Positions 1 to 10,074 of a stretch of DNA of 64,000 nt are shown piece by piece; the stretch's first letter is position 1, and the number at the start of each line of letters is the position of its first letter. Source of the stretch: Oscheius tipulae (Eukaryota; Nematoda; Chromadorea; Rhabditida; Rhabditidae). The notes beneath the pieces are model-generated. The model was not told the origin of the DNA. It saw only the letters and a list, made by a program, of their open reading frames with translations, and did no database searches. Where the stretch lies: the NCBI GenBank assembly GCA_037178975.1, contig JASJZH010000005.1, forward strand, positions 4,898,001 through 4,962,000, read 5' to 3'. The translations under genes were made by a program, and so were the position numbers.

Positions 1-379
1 TGTTACGCCCATGCAAAGGCGTCGTCAATTTTTCTCGCGCCAATTTCCTATTTCGAGGGCGGGAATTCAAAATTAGTTCTCTAGCCGCTTTTTAGATCAA
101 TGTAGGGTATTCTGTGCCAAAATCGGTTTAAACCAGCATTTCTGTAGGATACTGTAAGAAAAAGAGCGGCGTTTGCGCCCGGTTTGAAAAGATGGCGACG
201 CGCATAACACGCCGTGCTGGGTTATGTTCTCCCTTTCGAACGCAACAAGTACCTCTTTTTCTTGGGGTTAGACTCGCTCCTCATGATCCGAATCAGTTTC
301 CCCTCTATGACGACCCCTTCTTTGGAACAACTTTGACCCTCCTCAAGAAGGGAGTTCAGTGGCCGGGTTGTCAGCCAGT
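1..379. other. 5' edge, no confirmed gene
   Basis: No supported gene. A reading frame from 192 runs into the receptor's first intron but is out of phase with the receptor exons. The last bases hold a TTCAG (354-358) 21 nt before the receptor start codon; it may be a trans-splice acceptor. Confidence 0.5.
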
Positions 380-2042
380 ATGGACCCAATTAGACGGGTA
401 TGTACTGGGGGCTTGGTAGTTAGTTTTCGAGTTGTGTTGCCGTACTTTCTACCTGATTGTTCTATTTCCAGTACACTGTCAACTATGCTCTGCCGCTCTC
501 CAACCATGATAACCACAATCTCATGGCCATTGCCGGCTTCTACGGCTTTCTCTTCGTGTTGGGAACCTGTGGAAATGCCGCCATCTTAGCTGTCGTTCAC
601 TATGTCAGGGTATGGTAACTGGTCGTATTCTCTCCACAATAGTATTTTCCAGACAAACGATCATCGCTCCCGTCACAATACTACTCTCACTTACATTTGT
701 GTTCTATGTGTCGTCGACTTTCTGTCCATGCTTCCGCTTCCGATGACCATTCTGGATCAGATTCTTGGATTCTGGATGTTTGGTACTGCAGCCTGCAAGA
801 TTTTCCGTCTCCTCGAGCATATTGGAAAGATCTTCTCGACATTCATTCTCGTAGCCTTCTCGATCGATCGCTACTGCGCTGTCTGTCATCCTCTGAAGGT
901 CAAAACTAGTTCAGGAGCACTGCTTAACCATAAGAATTCAGGTCCGAGACCAGCGCTGGGTGAAGAGAATTCTCGGAGCCATGTTCCTCTTCACCTGCCT
1001 CATGCTGCTCCCGATTCTGCTCTACGCCCACTCGAAGGAATTGATCATCTACGAAAAACTGGACCCTGTTCACAAGAGTGTGACTCGAATGCACCTCTAC
1101 AAGTGCGTTGATGACTTAGGAGACAAGTTCTTTATCGCTTTCACCGTCTACTGCTTCGCCCTGGTGAGTTCTAATGGGATTATAACTGGATACGATGGGA
1201 ATTTGGTAGGAAAAACTGAAGGCATGACGGGCATTGGGGGTTGCTTGTTTCCTTTTGTTTCACGCTTTGGTCACTGTCTTGAGCCTTGACGAGACTGACC
1301 TGAGAAGGGATATAAGATGACAAATTGAATAGAAAGAATCTCATATCTCTTTTCAATACAGGTAATTCATATTTCAGGGCTTCCTCCTTCCCATGATCGC
1401 TCTGATCTTTTTCTACTACCGTATGCTGTACAAGCTCTATAAGCAGGCCAACCTCGTCCGCACCAGTCTTCTCGGAAAGGTTGACGGAAACATTCCCATC
1501 GGGCACATTGCCGTCTACACTCTGGCCATCTGCATGTTCCACTTCATCTGTTGGACTCCTTACTGGGTCTCGGTCATGTACTCTCTCTACGTCGAGATCA
1601 TCGACCCCTTCCACATGATGGAAACGCCGACCTTCAAGTTCATCTACTTCATGTATGGAGTCCATGCCCTTCCCTACATCAACTCGAGCTGCAATTTTAT
1701 TCTCTACGGACTGCTTAATCGACAGGTTTTGAATTTTTTTTTCCAAATTCTTAATGAGAGTTTAGCTCCACCACACCACTGGAAAACAGGGAAACAGTCG
1801 CCAGTTCCGTTCCACTGGACCTCCTCAGCTCCGTTTTACGGAGTGTTCTGCAAACCATCACTCGGCCGTTGCCGACAGCAACGGTCGCTCTCCTCCTTCC
1901 GGAATCGAGTCTCCCCTGCAGATGAAGGTCTCCGTTGGAAATAATGTATGTTTCGTCGAATCATTCAGTAATCGTCATCCTTTTTCAGTCTATTTTCTCT
2001 GCCCAGGGAAGCCATCTTTCTACTGACGAAGCTATCGTCTAG
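380..2042 (+). CDS. Rhodopsin-family neuropeptide receptor (somatostatin/allatostatin-C-like)
   Basis: Seven exons, all joined in phase 0: 380-397, 472-609, 653-898, 942-1163, 1378-1725, 1766-1945, 1989-2042, giving 401 aa. TM1 carries GTCGNAAILAV, TM2 the Asp of VVDFLSMLPLP, TM3 ends in SIDRYCAVCHP (the DRY box) and TM6 reads CMFHFICWTPYW. TM7 ends NFILYGLLN where the family usually has NPILYGFL, so the proline of NPxxY is replaced by Phe. The LP motif in TM2 and the DRYxAVxHP signature are those of the somatostatin/opioid/allatostatin-C group; ligand and coupling cannot be read from sequence. The start follows a TTCAG at 354-358 and is the only ATG in phase with exon 2. The N-terminus before TM1 is short, about 25 residues. 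A polyadenylation signal AATAAA lies at 2182-2187. Family assignment is confident, the exact orthologue is not. Confidence 0.88.
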
Positions 2043-2419
2043 ACCCTCTTCTTCTGTCCCGTTTCTTCATCCAAGTGTGGCCAAAACACCGCACGGGTTC
2101 AAGATCTCGATCCGTCGGGTCGCCAAAAAAAGAAGTTTACTTGGTAAAAAGTGTTGTCCCTACTGTATTTTCTGTTTTCCTAATAAAGAGTCAAACTCGA
2201 CAATTCGAAATGAGGAGATGGAAAAGACAGATAGAAGATTCTCTTTTTTATTCTGGAAATTTTGAAGAAATCCCTCAAAAGCCTGTTTTGTTGCTGCTGA
2301 TATTCCACCAAACAATGGATGTTTGTATCGAACTGCCAAAAATTCCCACATCAGTAGTCAGCTCGACTGATATGAAGCTTCATAAGGCTTAAAATCCAAT
2401 TCACATTACAGTCTTGGAT

Positions 2420-2836
2420 ATGCACCTTTTCTTTCTGGTTTCTACTTTTGTCCTGCATCTATTAATTCTCTCAGATCTTCCTCCTTCAAAGATTTGTACA
2501 CGCTGACATTCACAGAGTCAAGGTCATCCTGGAATGTCTCACAGGAGAATACGGCAACCTTTACATGGCTCCGTTCGACTACACTGCTTCCTACTTCCAG
2601 AGCAATGATGTAACATTGGCTACTCCGTCACTATTGTGTTTTAGGATGGTGCCTTGCAACTCGACCAAATGAATGGCCGTGCTGAGAAAGAAGCAGTCTA
2701 CTTGAACATGGCTGGAGAAGTCAAATATGGTCAGTGAAGTGACTATGTTGATGTGCAGCACAATTGTCCCAAGCAAACATCGAATAATGTTAGGAAATTC
2801 ATCGACAGTCCTTGTGCCGGAGTGAAATTGTGTTGA
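2420..2836 (+). CDS. Small secreted cysteine-patterned protein, intact family member
   Basis: I model four exons (2420-2437, 2475-2609, 2645-2719, 2759-2836), all phase 0, giving 101 aa. An N-terminal signal peptide (MHLFFLIFLLQRFVHA) is followed by an IHRVKVILECL block and a C-terminal Cys set spaced NC-16-PC-5-LC. The same layout (signal peptide split by a tiny intron after about six codons, a V-x-V-x-Y-x-L-x-C block, then a distal Cys triplet) recurs in decayed copies at 3.0-4.8 kb and 13.5-14.7 kb; this is the only copy I could read through without a break. AATAAA at 2864-2869 fits the 3' end. The last intron (2720-2758) could alternatively start at 2730, but only this choice keeps the Cys-bearing exon open. 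Function unknown; no known domain recognised. Confidence 0.6.
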
Positions 2837-2966
2837 CGAGCTGGAGTTCTATCTGAGTGATTCAATAAAACCGTTTCTATTTCTCCTACAATTGTACAAA
2901 GTTAAAATTAAGATTAGGATGTCTGCACTACCCGGAATAATTGCCTTTGAATTATTTATTTGCCCC

Positions 2967-3468
2967 TTAGTCCTTCTTCAGATCGAGGTTCAGCATATAT
3001 TCACACTGTCCACTGCCCACGCGACATGTCTGCTTGAGAACTCTTGAGTACGTCTGCCAGAATCCATCCTCGGTGCGACTACAGTCCGACTTAATCCGCA
3101 CATAGTATTCGTACTCGTTGTCCCAAACACCGTCTCCCTAAAGCCTGAGCCTCTAAACCGGAAGAGGTTCTTACATATTGGTGTCCATGAAGTTGATCTT
3201 GCGCTATTCCATCGGCTTTTCCCTCATAGAAGTTAACTTCGTCGTCGCTGAAGGTATCTTCCTCCATGATCCAAAACTCGTATCTGAAGGGAATCGGCCT
3301 GCTCTTCTTGTCCAGACAGTCTGTAATTGATAGACACAATGTCGTAGTCGTTCCAGCCATAGTCGCCGACTGGATTATTTTCGTCCGCTCTGATTTGAAG
3401 AATAGATATCAAGACGAAGATCTGGAATGAGAAGATTGGGGCGAGCTCACCAGCCAGACTGTCAACAT
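2967..3468 (-). pseudogene. Small secreted family member with a 1-nt frameshift
   Basis: Minus-strand exons 3451-3468, 3175-3421 and 2967-3137 have good splice sites, and both junctions of the middle exon are phase 0. That exon is 247 nt, not a multiple of three. Its first part reads signal peptide, then DIVSINYRL. Its second part reads FRYEFWIMEED one frame over, and the last exon continues GDGVWDNEYEYYVRIKSDC, then TC and QC. The change of frame falls near 3325, inside the conserved V-x-x-x-Y-x-L-x-C block. Either one base was gained or lost in the genome, or the assembly has an indel. The first intron (3422-3450) is only 29 nt. The protein would be about 140 aa if the frame were continuous. 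Confidence 0.6.
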
Positions 3469-3499
3469 TTTCGACAATTAATGAAAAAGATGGGATGGG

Positions 3500-3836
3500 G
3501 GAGGTAGCAAAAGCTAGCGCATTAGTATTCAGTACCGAGCGAAACTATTGGGACAAAAAGGGCATACCCAACAGTAGCACGAACTAGACTTGGAAGGTGT
3601 TTTCAGAATCACTTCAAAGACTCACCAGTGTGAAGACTATCATCTTCAACGTCGTAGAAAGTCTGCCAGTCTCGCGAGAAGAAGATGTTTCTGTTCTATT
3701 TTTTCGCGAACTGATCATATCAATGGAATTTTTTTTTATTACTAACGTTGTTGTTTTGTCTCTTTCGTCCAGTTCCGGCTTATTCATTCTCGTAGATGCG
3801 GGCTAAAAAAAACTTCTTAGAGTTTTGCATTTTTTC
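3500..3836. other. Spacer, nothing assigned
   Basis: AT-rich spacer between the decayed family members, with poly-T runs. I see no reading frame that matches the neighbouring family and no RNA gene. Confidence 0.4.
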
Positions 3837-3901
3837 AGCCTTCTTAATTTTGTTCCCTTTCCTATTTTTATTAATTTTCTTCGTTTTCGGCCTCCTTCGA
3901 T

Positions 3902-4254
3902 GTCATCACCGCTACTAAAGTAACAGTAAACTACACCCTGCACTGCACTACCAAATCCAGGAATAAGATGAACTTCGGCTACGAAGTCTGGCTCATGAAG
4001 AAGACGAATTCTCCGATAGTACGATCGCTTACAACAGTACAAAACTGTGTGTTGAAGAAGCAGAAGGTCAAATAAGTGGAGACGGATGGTTAAACAACAA
4101 CTACGAGTTCTATGTCCTGGTTGATTCGAATTGTAACAGCGACAAATAACAGCATAAGAAGTTCTTAAAGCCAAAATGTCCTGTAGACAGTACCACTTGT
4201 GACCATGAAATCTCCTTCGATCGGACTGGAGATCAGTATGGGAAACTTGTGTGA
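3902..4254 (+). pseudogene. Decayed small secreted family member
   Basis: Conserved blocks are all present but broken. The N-terminal block reads VTVNYTLHCTTK, then FGYEVWLM. At about 3997 the frame drops one base, after which it continues EEDEFSD, then NNNYEFYVLVDSNC. An in-frame TAA at 4147-4149 interrupts the conserved tail, which then goes on with KPKCP and TTCDHEIS to a stop at 4252-4254. Compared with the member at 2967-3468 this is one deletion plus one stop. The region upstream of 3902 has further in-frame stops and no clear signal peptide. Confidence 0.6.
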
Positions 4255-4353
4255 TTGTTTGTTCTGAATATAGTTGTCATCAATTATAATTCGTCCTGTC
4301 CTGAGTTGAGTTTTCACAGAGTAGAGGAATTGGTTAATCAACTAAACTGTGAT

Positions 4354-4793
4354 ATGGAATACCAACTTTTCTTTTCACTCACGAAGATTATTGTTTTTGG
4401 ACTGGTGAGCTCCTCTTCATTCTCTACAACAGAGTCTTCTTCAGATTTTGTGCAGCATTTGTGTCCAGACTGATTGTAAAGAAATATATAAAAAAATAAG
4501 TCACAGTCGACTATAACTTCTTCTGTAGAAACGAATACGGAGACGATCTACCGTTCACCTACACTGTCACGATTATGAGACAGAATCGTCCCCAGAATGA
4601 CTGCATCGCTGAGTCAAGTTCAAAATCTGCGATGGGGGGTCGCAATCGGTTCCGTTTATGACTTCGATACTGGAGATCCGTTGGAGCTGGATGACAAGTA
4701 CGAGTTCTCCTTGATCAACCAGTCAAACTGTTTGCTCAAAGAGAAAGGAGGTTCCAGGACTTACCACCTGTGGCAGTCCAGGCCTCAAAAATA
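4354..4793 (+). pseudogene. Decayed small secreted family member
   Basis: A signal-peptide exon (4354-4404) is followed by a 28-nt intron (GTGAGC...ACAG, 4405-4432) and a second exon that begins SLLQILCSICVQT. An A-run near 4490 shifts the frame; the conserved block VTVDYNFFC...LPFTYTVTIM then reads on, followed by a stop, and the later block DDKYEFSLINQSNC sits in yet another frame ending at 4793. With at least two frame changes it is unlikely to make the family protein. The order of blocks matches the other copies. Confidence 0.5.
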
Positions 4794-6039
4794 GGATAAC
4801 CTTGTACCATGCAGTTTGCATGACTATCGAAGGTTAATTCGATAAGAACGATTACTACACTTCGATCTGAGCAATAAATTGACGAGAATAATGGAGGGGG
4901 TAACATCTAATGGAGGGTCAAGAGATGGTACGGGTGAGAATTGTGGCTGCGTCTAAACTCTCTCCTCTCTCGATTTTCGAAGCATGACTCATCCACAACC
5001 CTCGCTCACGAAAATGCAATTTCCCAACACAATCGCTCTGAACAAACACATGTCTCACAGGGCTATTTCAATAGCGGATTGCTCCCGTTTTCAACACTGT
5101 CCTGTCTCTCCAGCATTGTATTCTAGAACTTTCGAAAATCCTCTTTTTGGGGAGGGGAAAAGCATAAAAGACAGCAGGGTCGGCTGCAGTTGTTTGTTTT
5201 CTTTCCCACTCTCTGCCCCCACCCGCGGTGACCGCTCTCTATTGATCCTCGGCCTTTTCTGTTCACCCTCAGCTGTATTTTGCGAGTCAGGTCCTTTTTA
5301 GCAACTAAAAATAGTCTTCTTTATTCTCTTGAAAAAATACGCCTTCTTTGACGAGATTACTCATTCCCCAGTGAGCTATTCTGAAACTTATACTTCGTAA
5401 CTCGAGGTCGTTTCAAGCTCTTTCCGTTGTTGCAGATTCTATCCTCTCGCAAATTCTGAAATGACTACCTCTAGTCCTATGAATTCTTGTCATTCCCCTT
5501 CTACTCCTTCAGAATTTGTGCCTTTCCTCTTCTCATATTTCACTCCCGCTACGTTTCCTGGCCTCTTTCCCTAACCTGTTTCGACAAGTATTTCTGATTT
5601 CAACAGCCTCCATAAGCGCATCTCAACCCTTCCAATGGTGTGTGAGTTGGCTCTTCATAGCGACCGTATTATGAAATTATAAGTTCTTCAAACGTATAAA
5701 GGTGCTGCAGAATCTACTTTTGAACCTTTGAACTTTAAAATTTGGCCGTACGCTACACTTGACGCATTCTTTTTAGCTTTGAGTCCTTCTGTAGGCTTAC
5801 TGTATACCAATTGTATTCTGTCTATTCATCCCGAACGATCCAAACACACCTTTCACAATATATCTCCCTGAATCATGCATGTTTACTTCCCAAAAAGCAA
5901 TAATGAGAGCTAATATGACCAGGTTTCCCATTGTCCGCTCCTGTTCGAAGTGAGAACCGTCTCTCTCACTCTTGCTCTCTTTTGCATTTCCAGCTGCCAC
6001 TACTTGAAACTCTGTTTCCCGAAACTTTCTTGTTTCAGA
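4794..6039. other. Intergenic, no gene seen
   Basis: About 1.2 kb without convincing exons. Open frames here (for example 4984-5301) lack splice support and resemblance to anything I know. It ends with a TTTCAG at 6033-6038 just before the next start codon. Confidence 0.4.
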
Positions 6040-7501
6040 ATGACCCTAACGACTATTCAAGCCTCGCTCAAGGAATCTCTTGGAGACCATACGGCGGCTG
6101 ACTACCACGATTTTGTCCTGGCCGACGGGACAATCTGGGCCTTCTCAAGAATTTGTAAGCTTTGCAGAAGATCATGGCAACTAATCTGTTTAAGTTCACA
6201 AGCAGGAGAACTACAACTGGGGACAGAGAGTGGCGCACAAGGGAGGCTACGCTATCGGCTTTGATACCAAGACCAATGTTTGGGGCAAACCGGTAGAGTT
6301 CGAAGCCCTGTATGGGGAAGAAAACTCTGAGGAGGTGCTTTTCGAGCTCGGTGGAAATGTTTTTCTCCTTGTCATTTCCGGATTCAAGGAGATTGCTGCT
6401 CACGGCCTGTGGAAGTGGACTGGAACTAACTGGGTCAAGGCTGAGCTGAAGGTAGTTTTATCTTTGGATGTCTTATATCACCAATGCAAGCTGAAGGTAA
6501 ACAAAAAAGAAGGTTCGCCGTCTTTTTTGCTTACCTTCAGCTTGCAATGAAGCTACGCTGTTTCGTGGTAACTAAAAACTCCCCGTGGCTTCACTGGGAT
6601 AGGCAAAGGTCTAAAGAGCATGCAAAGTTGATTTGCCACACAATATTGGCACAACCTTTTTCTGAACAACACAACTTTTTGATATGCTATGACTTGTCAG
6701 CTTTTTGCACGGGCGGACGGACACCATTGCGCTTTAGTAGTAGAGAGATCCAAAGCATTTCAGACCCCTGCTCCTCTCGTCCTCCATGAGGATAACATCA
6801 ACGTGAAAGCCTGTATCGTTGACAGTAACTCGACCACTGAACGTTATTTGGTGTTCTCTGTCTCTCAAGACCTTCGACTCTACAAGCTGTCAATCAGTTC
6901 AGACAGCGCTGTGATTGAGCCCGTTGGACAGGTTCCAGTCCAGCAGCTCCAAGTCATTGTAAGTCTCATTTAAAAAAGTCTAATGAAAGAATTTAGGCTC
7001 CAATGGCCACGATGGGAGTACTTTCTGGCAAGAGAATTCTTATCTCGTACATGACCAGAGGCTGTGGATACATGTGGAACGCGACCAGATTCATCACCTA
7101 CGACACAGAGTCTGGACAGTTTGATCATATTTGTGTGAGTTCGGAAACAAATTGCGGGACTTAGAAAGACAGTTATCATTACAGAAAGAGCGTGATTTTT
7201 TCAGATTCCCGAGCCCGAAGAACAGGGAGTGCCACCTTTTGGACAGAGCGGCGGCGGTACTGGACACTGGCTTTCAAAATCCGGAGACTGGATCCATGCC
7301 GCTGGTAACAGCCGCTATGGAATGTCCGAATCTCGTCACGAGGGCAGTGTCTGGGCTCTGCAGAAACTCGAAGGAGAAGCGGTTTGGAAGAAGCTGGATC
7401 TGGTGATCCCTGACCAATTCGGACAGGCTGTCGTTTATAATTCAGCAACGGGAGAGCTCTTTGCTGTGGGCAAAGAGGCTGTTGCCAAGGCTACACTTTA
7501 A
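6040..7501 (+). CDS. Intact protein of unknown function, beta-rich
   Basis: Five exons: 6040-6154, 6195-6451, 6701-6958, 6997-7134, 7205-7501, giving 354 aa with consistent phases. The start lies 1 nt after a TTTCAG (6033-6038), the pattern of a trans-spliced nematode mRNA. The protein has no signal peptide and no membrane segment. It is made of recurring short stretches with paired aromatic and Gly residues (for example GLWKWTGTNW, GGGTGHWLSKSGDWIHAAGNS), which suggests a beta-propeller or similar repeat fold; this is inference only. Intron 2 (6452-6700) carries a long perfect-looking hairpin listed separately. I do not recognise the family. Confidence 0.72.
6485..6546. repeat. 26-bp inverted repeat (hairpin) in intron
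   Basis: Left arm 6485-6510 and right arm 6521-6546 are complementary over 26 bp with one mismatch, around a 10-nt loop. It lies wholly inside an intron of the 6040-7501 gene. The arm contains CTGAAGGTA, also found at that intron's own donor site (6446-6454). Confidence 0.8.
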
Positions 7502-7619
7502 ATCTTATGAGCTTGTGATACTTTTTTCGGGTTATTAAACGTGGACATAATACTTGCATAGTTACAACTTGTATAGATAAGCAACGATGATGCCATTTTG
7601 AAAATGCTGACTACAAAAA

Positions 7620-7862
7620 GTGGCTCAGGAAACTTTCTTCACACGGAGCCTGAGAGTTTTTGTTCCTCTTCCAATCCAGTTAATATACTTGTACACTCGA
7701 GTCAAAGGTGCAACGCTGGTGCAGCGTTTTTGTCGAAATCTACCCTATACATCCTTGGTCATTTATTGTGCTGTCGAGTCCAAACTCATTCCTCTTTTCA
7801 ACATTGATGACAAGAATGTACTGAAAACTATTGTTGATCTTGCTCGAACATGCTTCAAATAA
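7620..7862 (+). pseudogene. Detached C-terminal fragment of the F-box family
   Basis: The frame ending at 7862 closes with SKLIPLFNIDDKNVLKTIV, then DLARTCFK and stop. The same ending is seen in the F-box gene at 44.9 kb (RFIPLLEINNEDIELSV, then ANHARKSFK) and in its copy at 47.3 kb (NFIPQLKIDDEDVLQTIV, then SLAQKCFQ). A YLYT block about 45 residues earlier also matches (FYLYKA, LYLYTA). No upstream exons or F-box were found next to it and the frame has no ATG, so this is most likely a broken, relocated copy. An AATAAA overlaps the stop. Confidence 0.55.
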
Positions 7863-7999
7863 ATTGTTTCTCTTTTCCTTGAAGATATTCCTGTGCCCTC
7901 CAAACTGGCTACAGACTAGACGAGATAGCAGAGACTACTGAAAAAAAGGGAAGCTCGCTTCCTCTTTCCGTCCTTTATCTTTCATTCTCCTCGCTCGAA

Positions 8000-8707
8000 A
8001 TGCAGCGTCTTCAGGTAGTTTTACACTCTGTTGAAATCTTGTTCTCTAGAGCTTTTACAACAGAAATCTCCTAGCAGTGAACTTTACTAGTGTGTTTGCA
8101 CAGCTGGGACTGGGCGATGTTCTCCAACAAAAGATTCATGGCGAACTGGACAGGGATGGATGGGATTGGAAGAGAACTCGTGAGTTTTATTGAACAGAAA
8201 CAGTAAGACTGTCAGACCCCCAGACAGAGGAGATTCATCCGCCAATTTCAGTAAGAGTCACCTGCATTGGTTTTGCCATGGCTCCAATGATCGTCTACTT
8301 TTACCGTTTCCTGGATTCCAGGAGATTTGTTGGAGGAAAAAATACTATCACTTTGAAGAAAGTAGCCACGGATACGGCTTTCAATCCGATGTTCAGCTTC
8401 ACTTTCCTGAACAGTGAGATATGACTATGATTGACTATTTCTCTTTTAGCCGCTGCTGTTCTGGAAGGGAAAACACTTGCTCTGAGCTTGAAAGAGTACA
8501 GAGAGAAAATGTTTTTTGTCATTAGGGTACGCTACTAGCTCCTTCAGTAACCTCTCACACAAATTCCAGACAGATCTCTCAGTCTGGCCGTGCGCTCAAC
8601 TCTTGAACTTCTACCTCCTTCCCGCCAATCTTCGAGTGATGTATGTCAATGTCGTGGCATTATTCTATTGCTGTTTCATGTCCTTTGTGAAGCACAATGA
8701 AATTTGA
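8000..8707 (+). CDS. Mpv17/PMP22-family membrane protein, copy 1
   Basis: Exons 8000-8014, 8050-8179, 8252-8413, 8450-8526, 8570-8707 give 173 aa, the usual family size (human MPV17 is 176). The family signature is present: WDWKRT before the second membrane segment, FYRFLDSRRF, a KK-x8-FNPMFSFTF stretch and the terminal WPCAQLLNFYLLP box. Family members are four-helix proteins of the mitochondrial inner membrane or peroxisome; MPV17 is linked to mitochondrial DNA maintenance. Exons 2 and 3 are 130 and 162 nt, exactly as in the two paralogues in this window, so the three arose by duplication. Which human relative it equals is not clear. Confidence 0.88.
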
Positions 8708-10074
8708 CTGTCAAGCATAATACAATACGGTGAGATTTTCGGTAATGAGCACCTGGTCGTCGATCCTGCTCATTAGGATCGTCGAAATCTGACCCTAGTG
8801 CCATATTTGGCGCTTACGGTTACCTGAAAGGCCGGCTTGTCTAGAGACTCGTCCCCGGGACAGAGCACCACCAGCAATTAGACCTTTAAGCTGCACCTGG
8901 CGCTTGACGAGGTCATCGTTGGGTTACTGCCACCTATTAGGAAAGGAAGGTAGGAACCCATACAGGTGAGACTACTCGAAAGTGTCACAATGGATCAGTT
9001 TTTTGTTCTCAAAGCGACAGAATGAGAACAGATCTAACAAAAAGATTTTTACTGATCCTCCTAATGTTTTGACAGTACAGTGCCCACCTTCCAGTAAGCT
9101 ACCGTACTCGACTTGTTGTGCAACAGTGTCCACCCGAATAAGCCTCGGGATCCCTCTATTTTGGTAAACAAGCCTCTTGTGCAGCCTGTAATTTCGTCAG
9201 GTCGGCAGCTCTTGAACCCTAGGTGTAATATGCATGCAAATGAGACCTAGCCTCTTTCGGGGATCCAGTGGGGCCGCCCACGGGATTATATCACAGGTCC
9301 ACCCTGTCAGTCAGTCCCTATAATCAGCTGGGAGCTAGGTTTGGCAGCAGTAGGTTGGCACCTGTTGTCCCCTACGGCAGGTGCATGTCGTATCCGGTCG
9401 TTTCGGCCTCCACCTCCCGAAAACTGCATACGATTCTCCCTCTATTATCTCGACACGCGAAAGGTCATGTTTGTATTGACCTCGAGCTTTGTGACATTTT
9501 GAATCTGTTTTTCTCATTTTCTTTGCTCGATATCATCTCTGTTACAGTAATCCTTCTGAACACCACATTACCCACCTGTTTTTCCGTAAGATGTGTTTGT
9601 TTCGAAGTATTCGAGGTGAATTCAAAGTTGCGTTGCTGACTAAGATCTTTATTTTGAACAACAGTGAATAATTTAACATCTCGGTTGACACAAGTCGATC
9701 AATTAGCTCACCAAGCTTTGAACAGATTCTTCAACCGTTGCTTCAACACTTTTTCCAGATGGATGACGTTCAAAAACATCCTGTTAAGGAATTCTTTTTT
9801 CATTACATTTATACTTTTCGTCTAGTAGGTTTCCACTTATCGGTTGTAATTTATGATTCCACGACATCAATGTAGGGGTGATTGTCAGCCTCTTATAGAT
9901 TTGCTCATCAGAAAACTTTCATTTTCTTCAAAAACTACAAATATAAAATAGTAATCCCGATCACTGAGTCTCATACCATCTGTTGACTCCGAACTGTCCT
10001 CTATTTTTCGTGTCCCTCTCTTTTTTACCTCCAATTACGACCAGCTGTGATCAATCGGCCCAATTTCAGAGATA
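8708..10074. other. Intergenic, GC-rich block, possibly repeat-derived
   Basis: No gene. Positions 8720-9420 are more GC-rich and differ in texture from the AT-rich flanks, with many short palindromes (for example around CCCCGGGA at 8855). This may be an old transposable element, but I found no coding remnant or clear terminal repeats. Confidence 0.35.

Noticed and set aside
1180-1746. 188-codon antisense frame over the receptor
   Set aside because: Mirror of receptor exons; no independent support.
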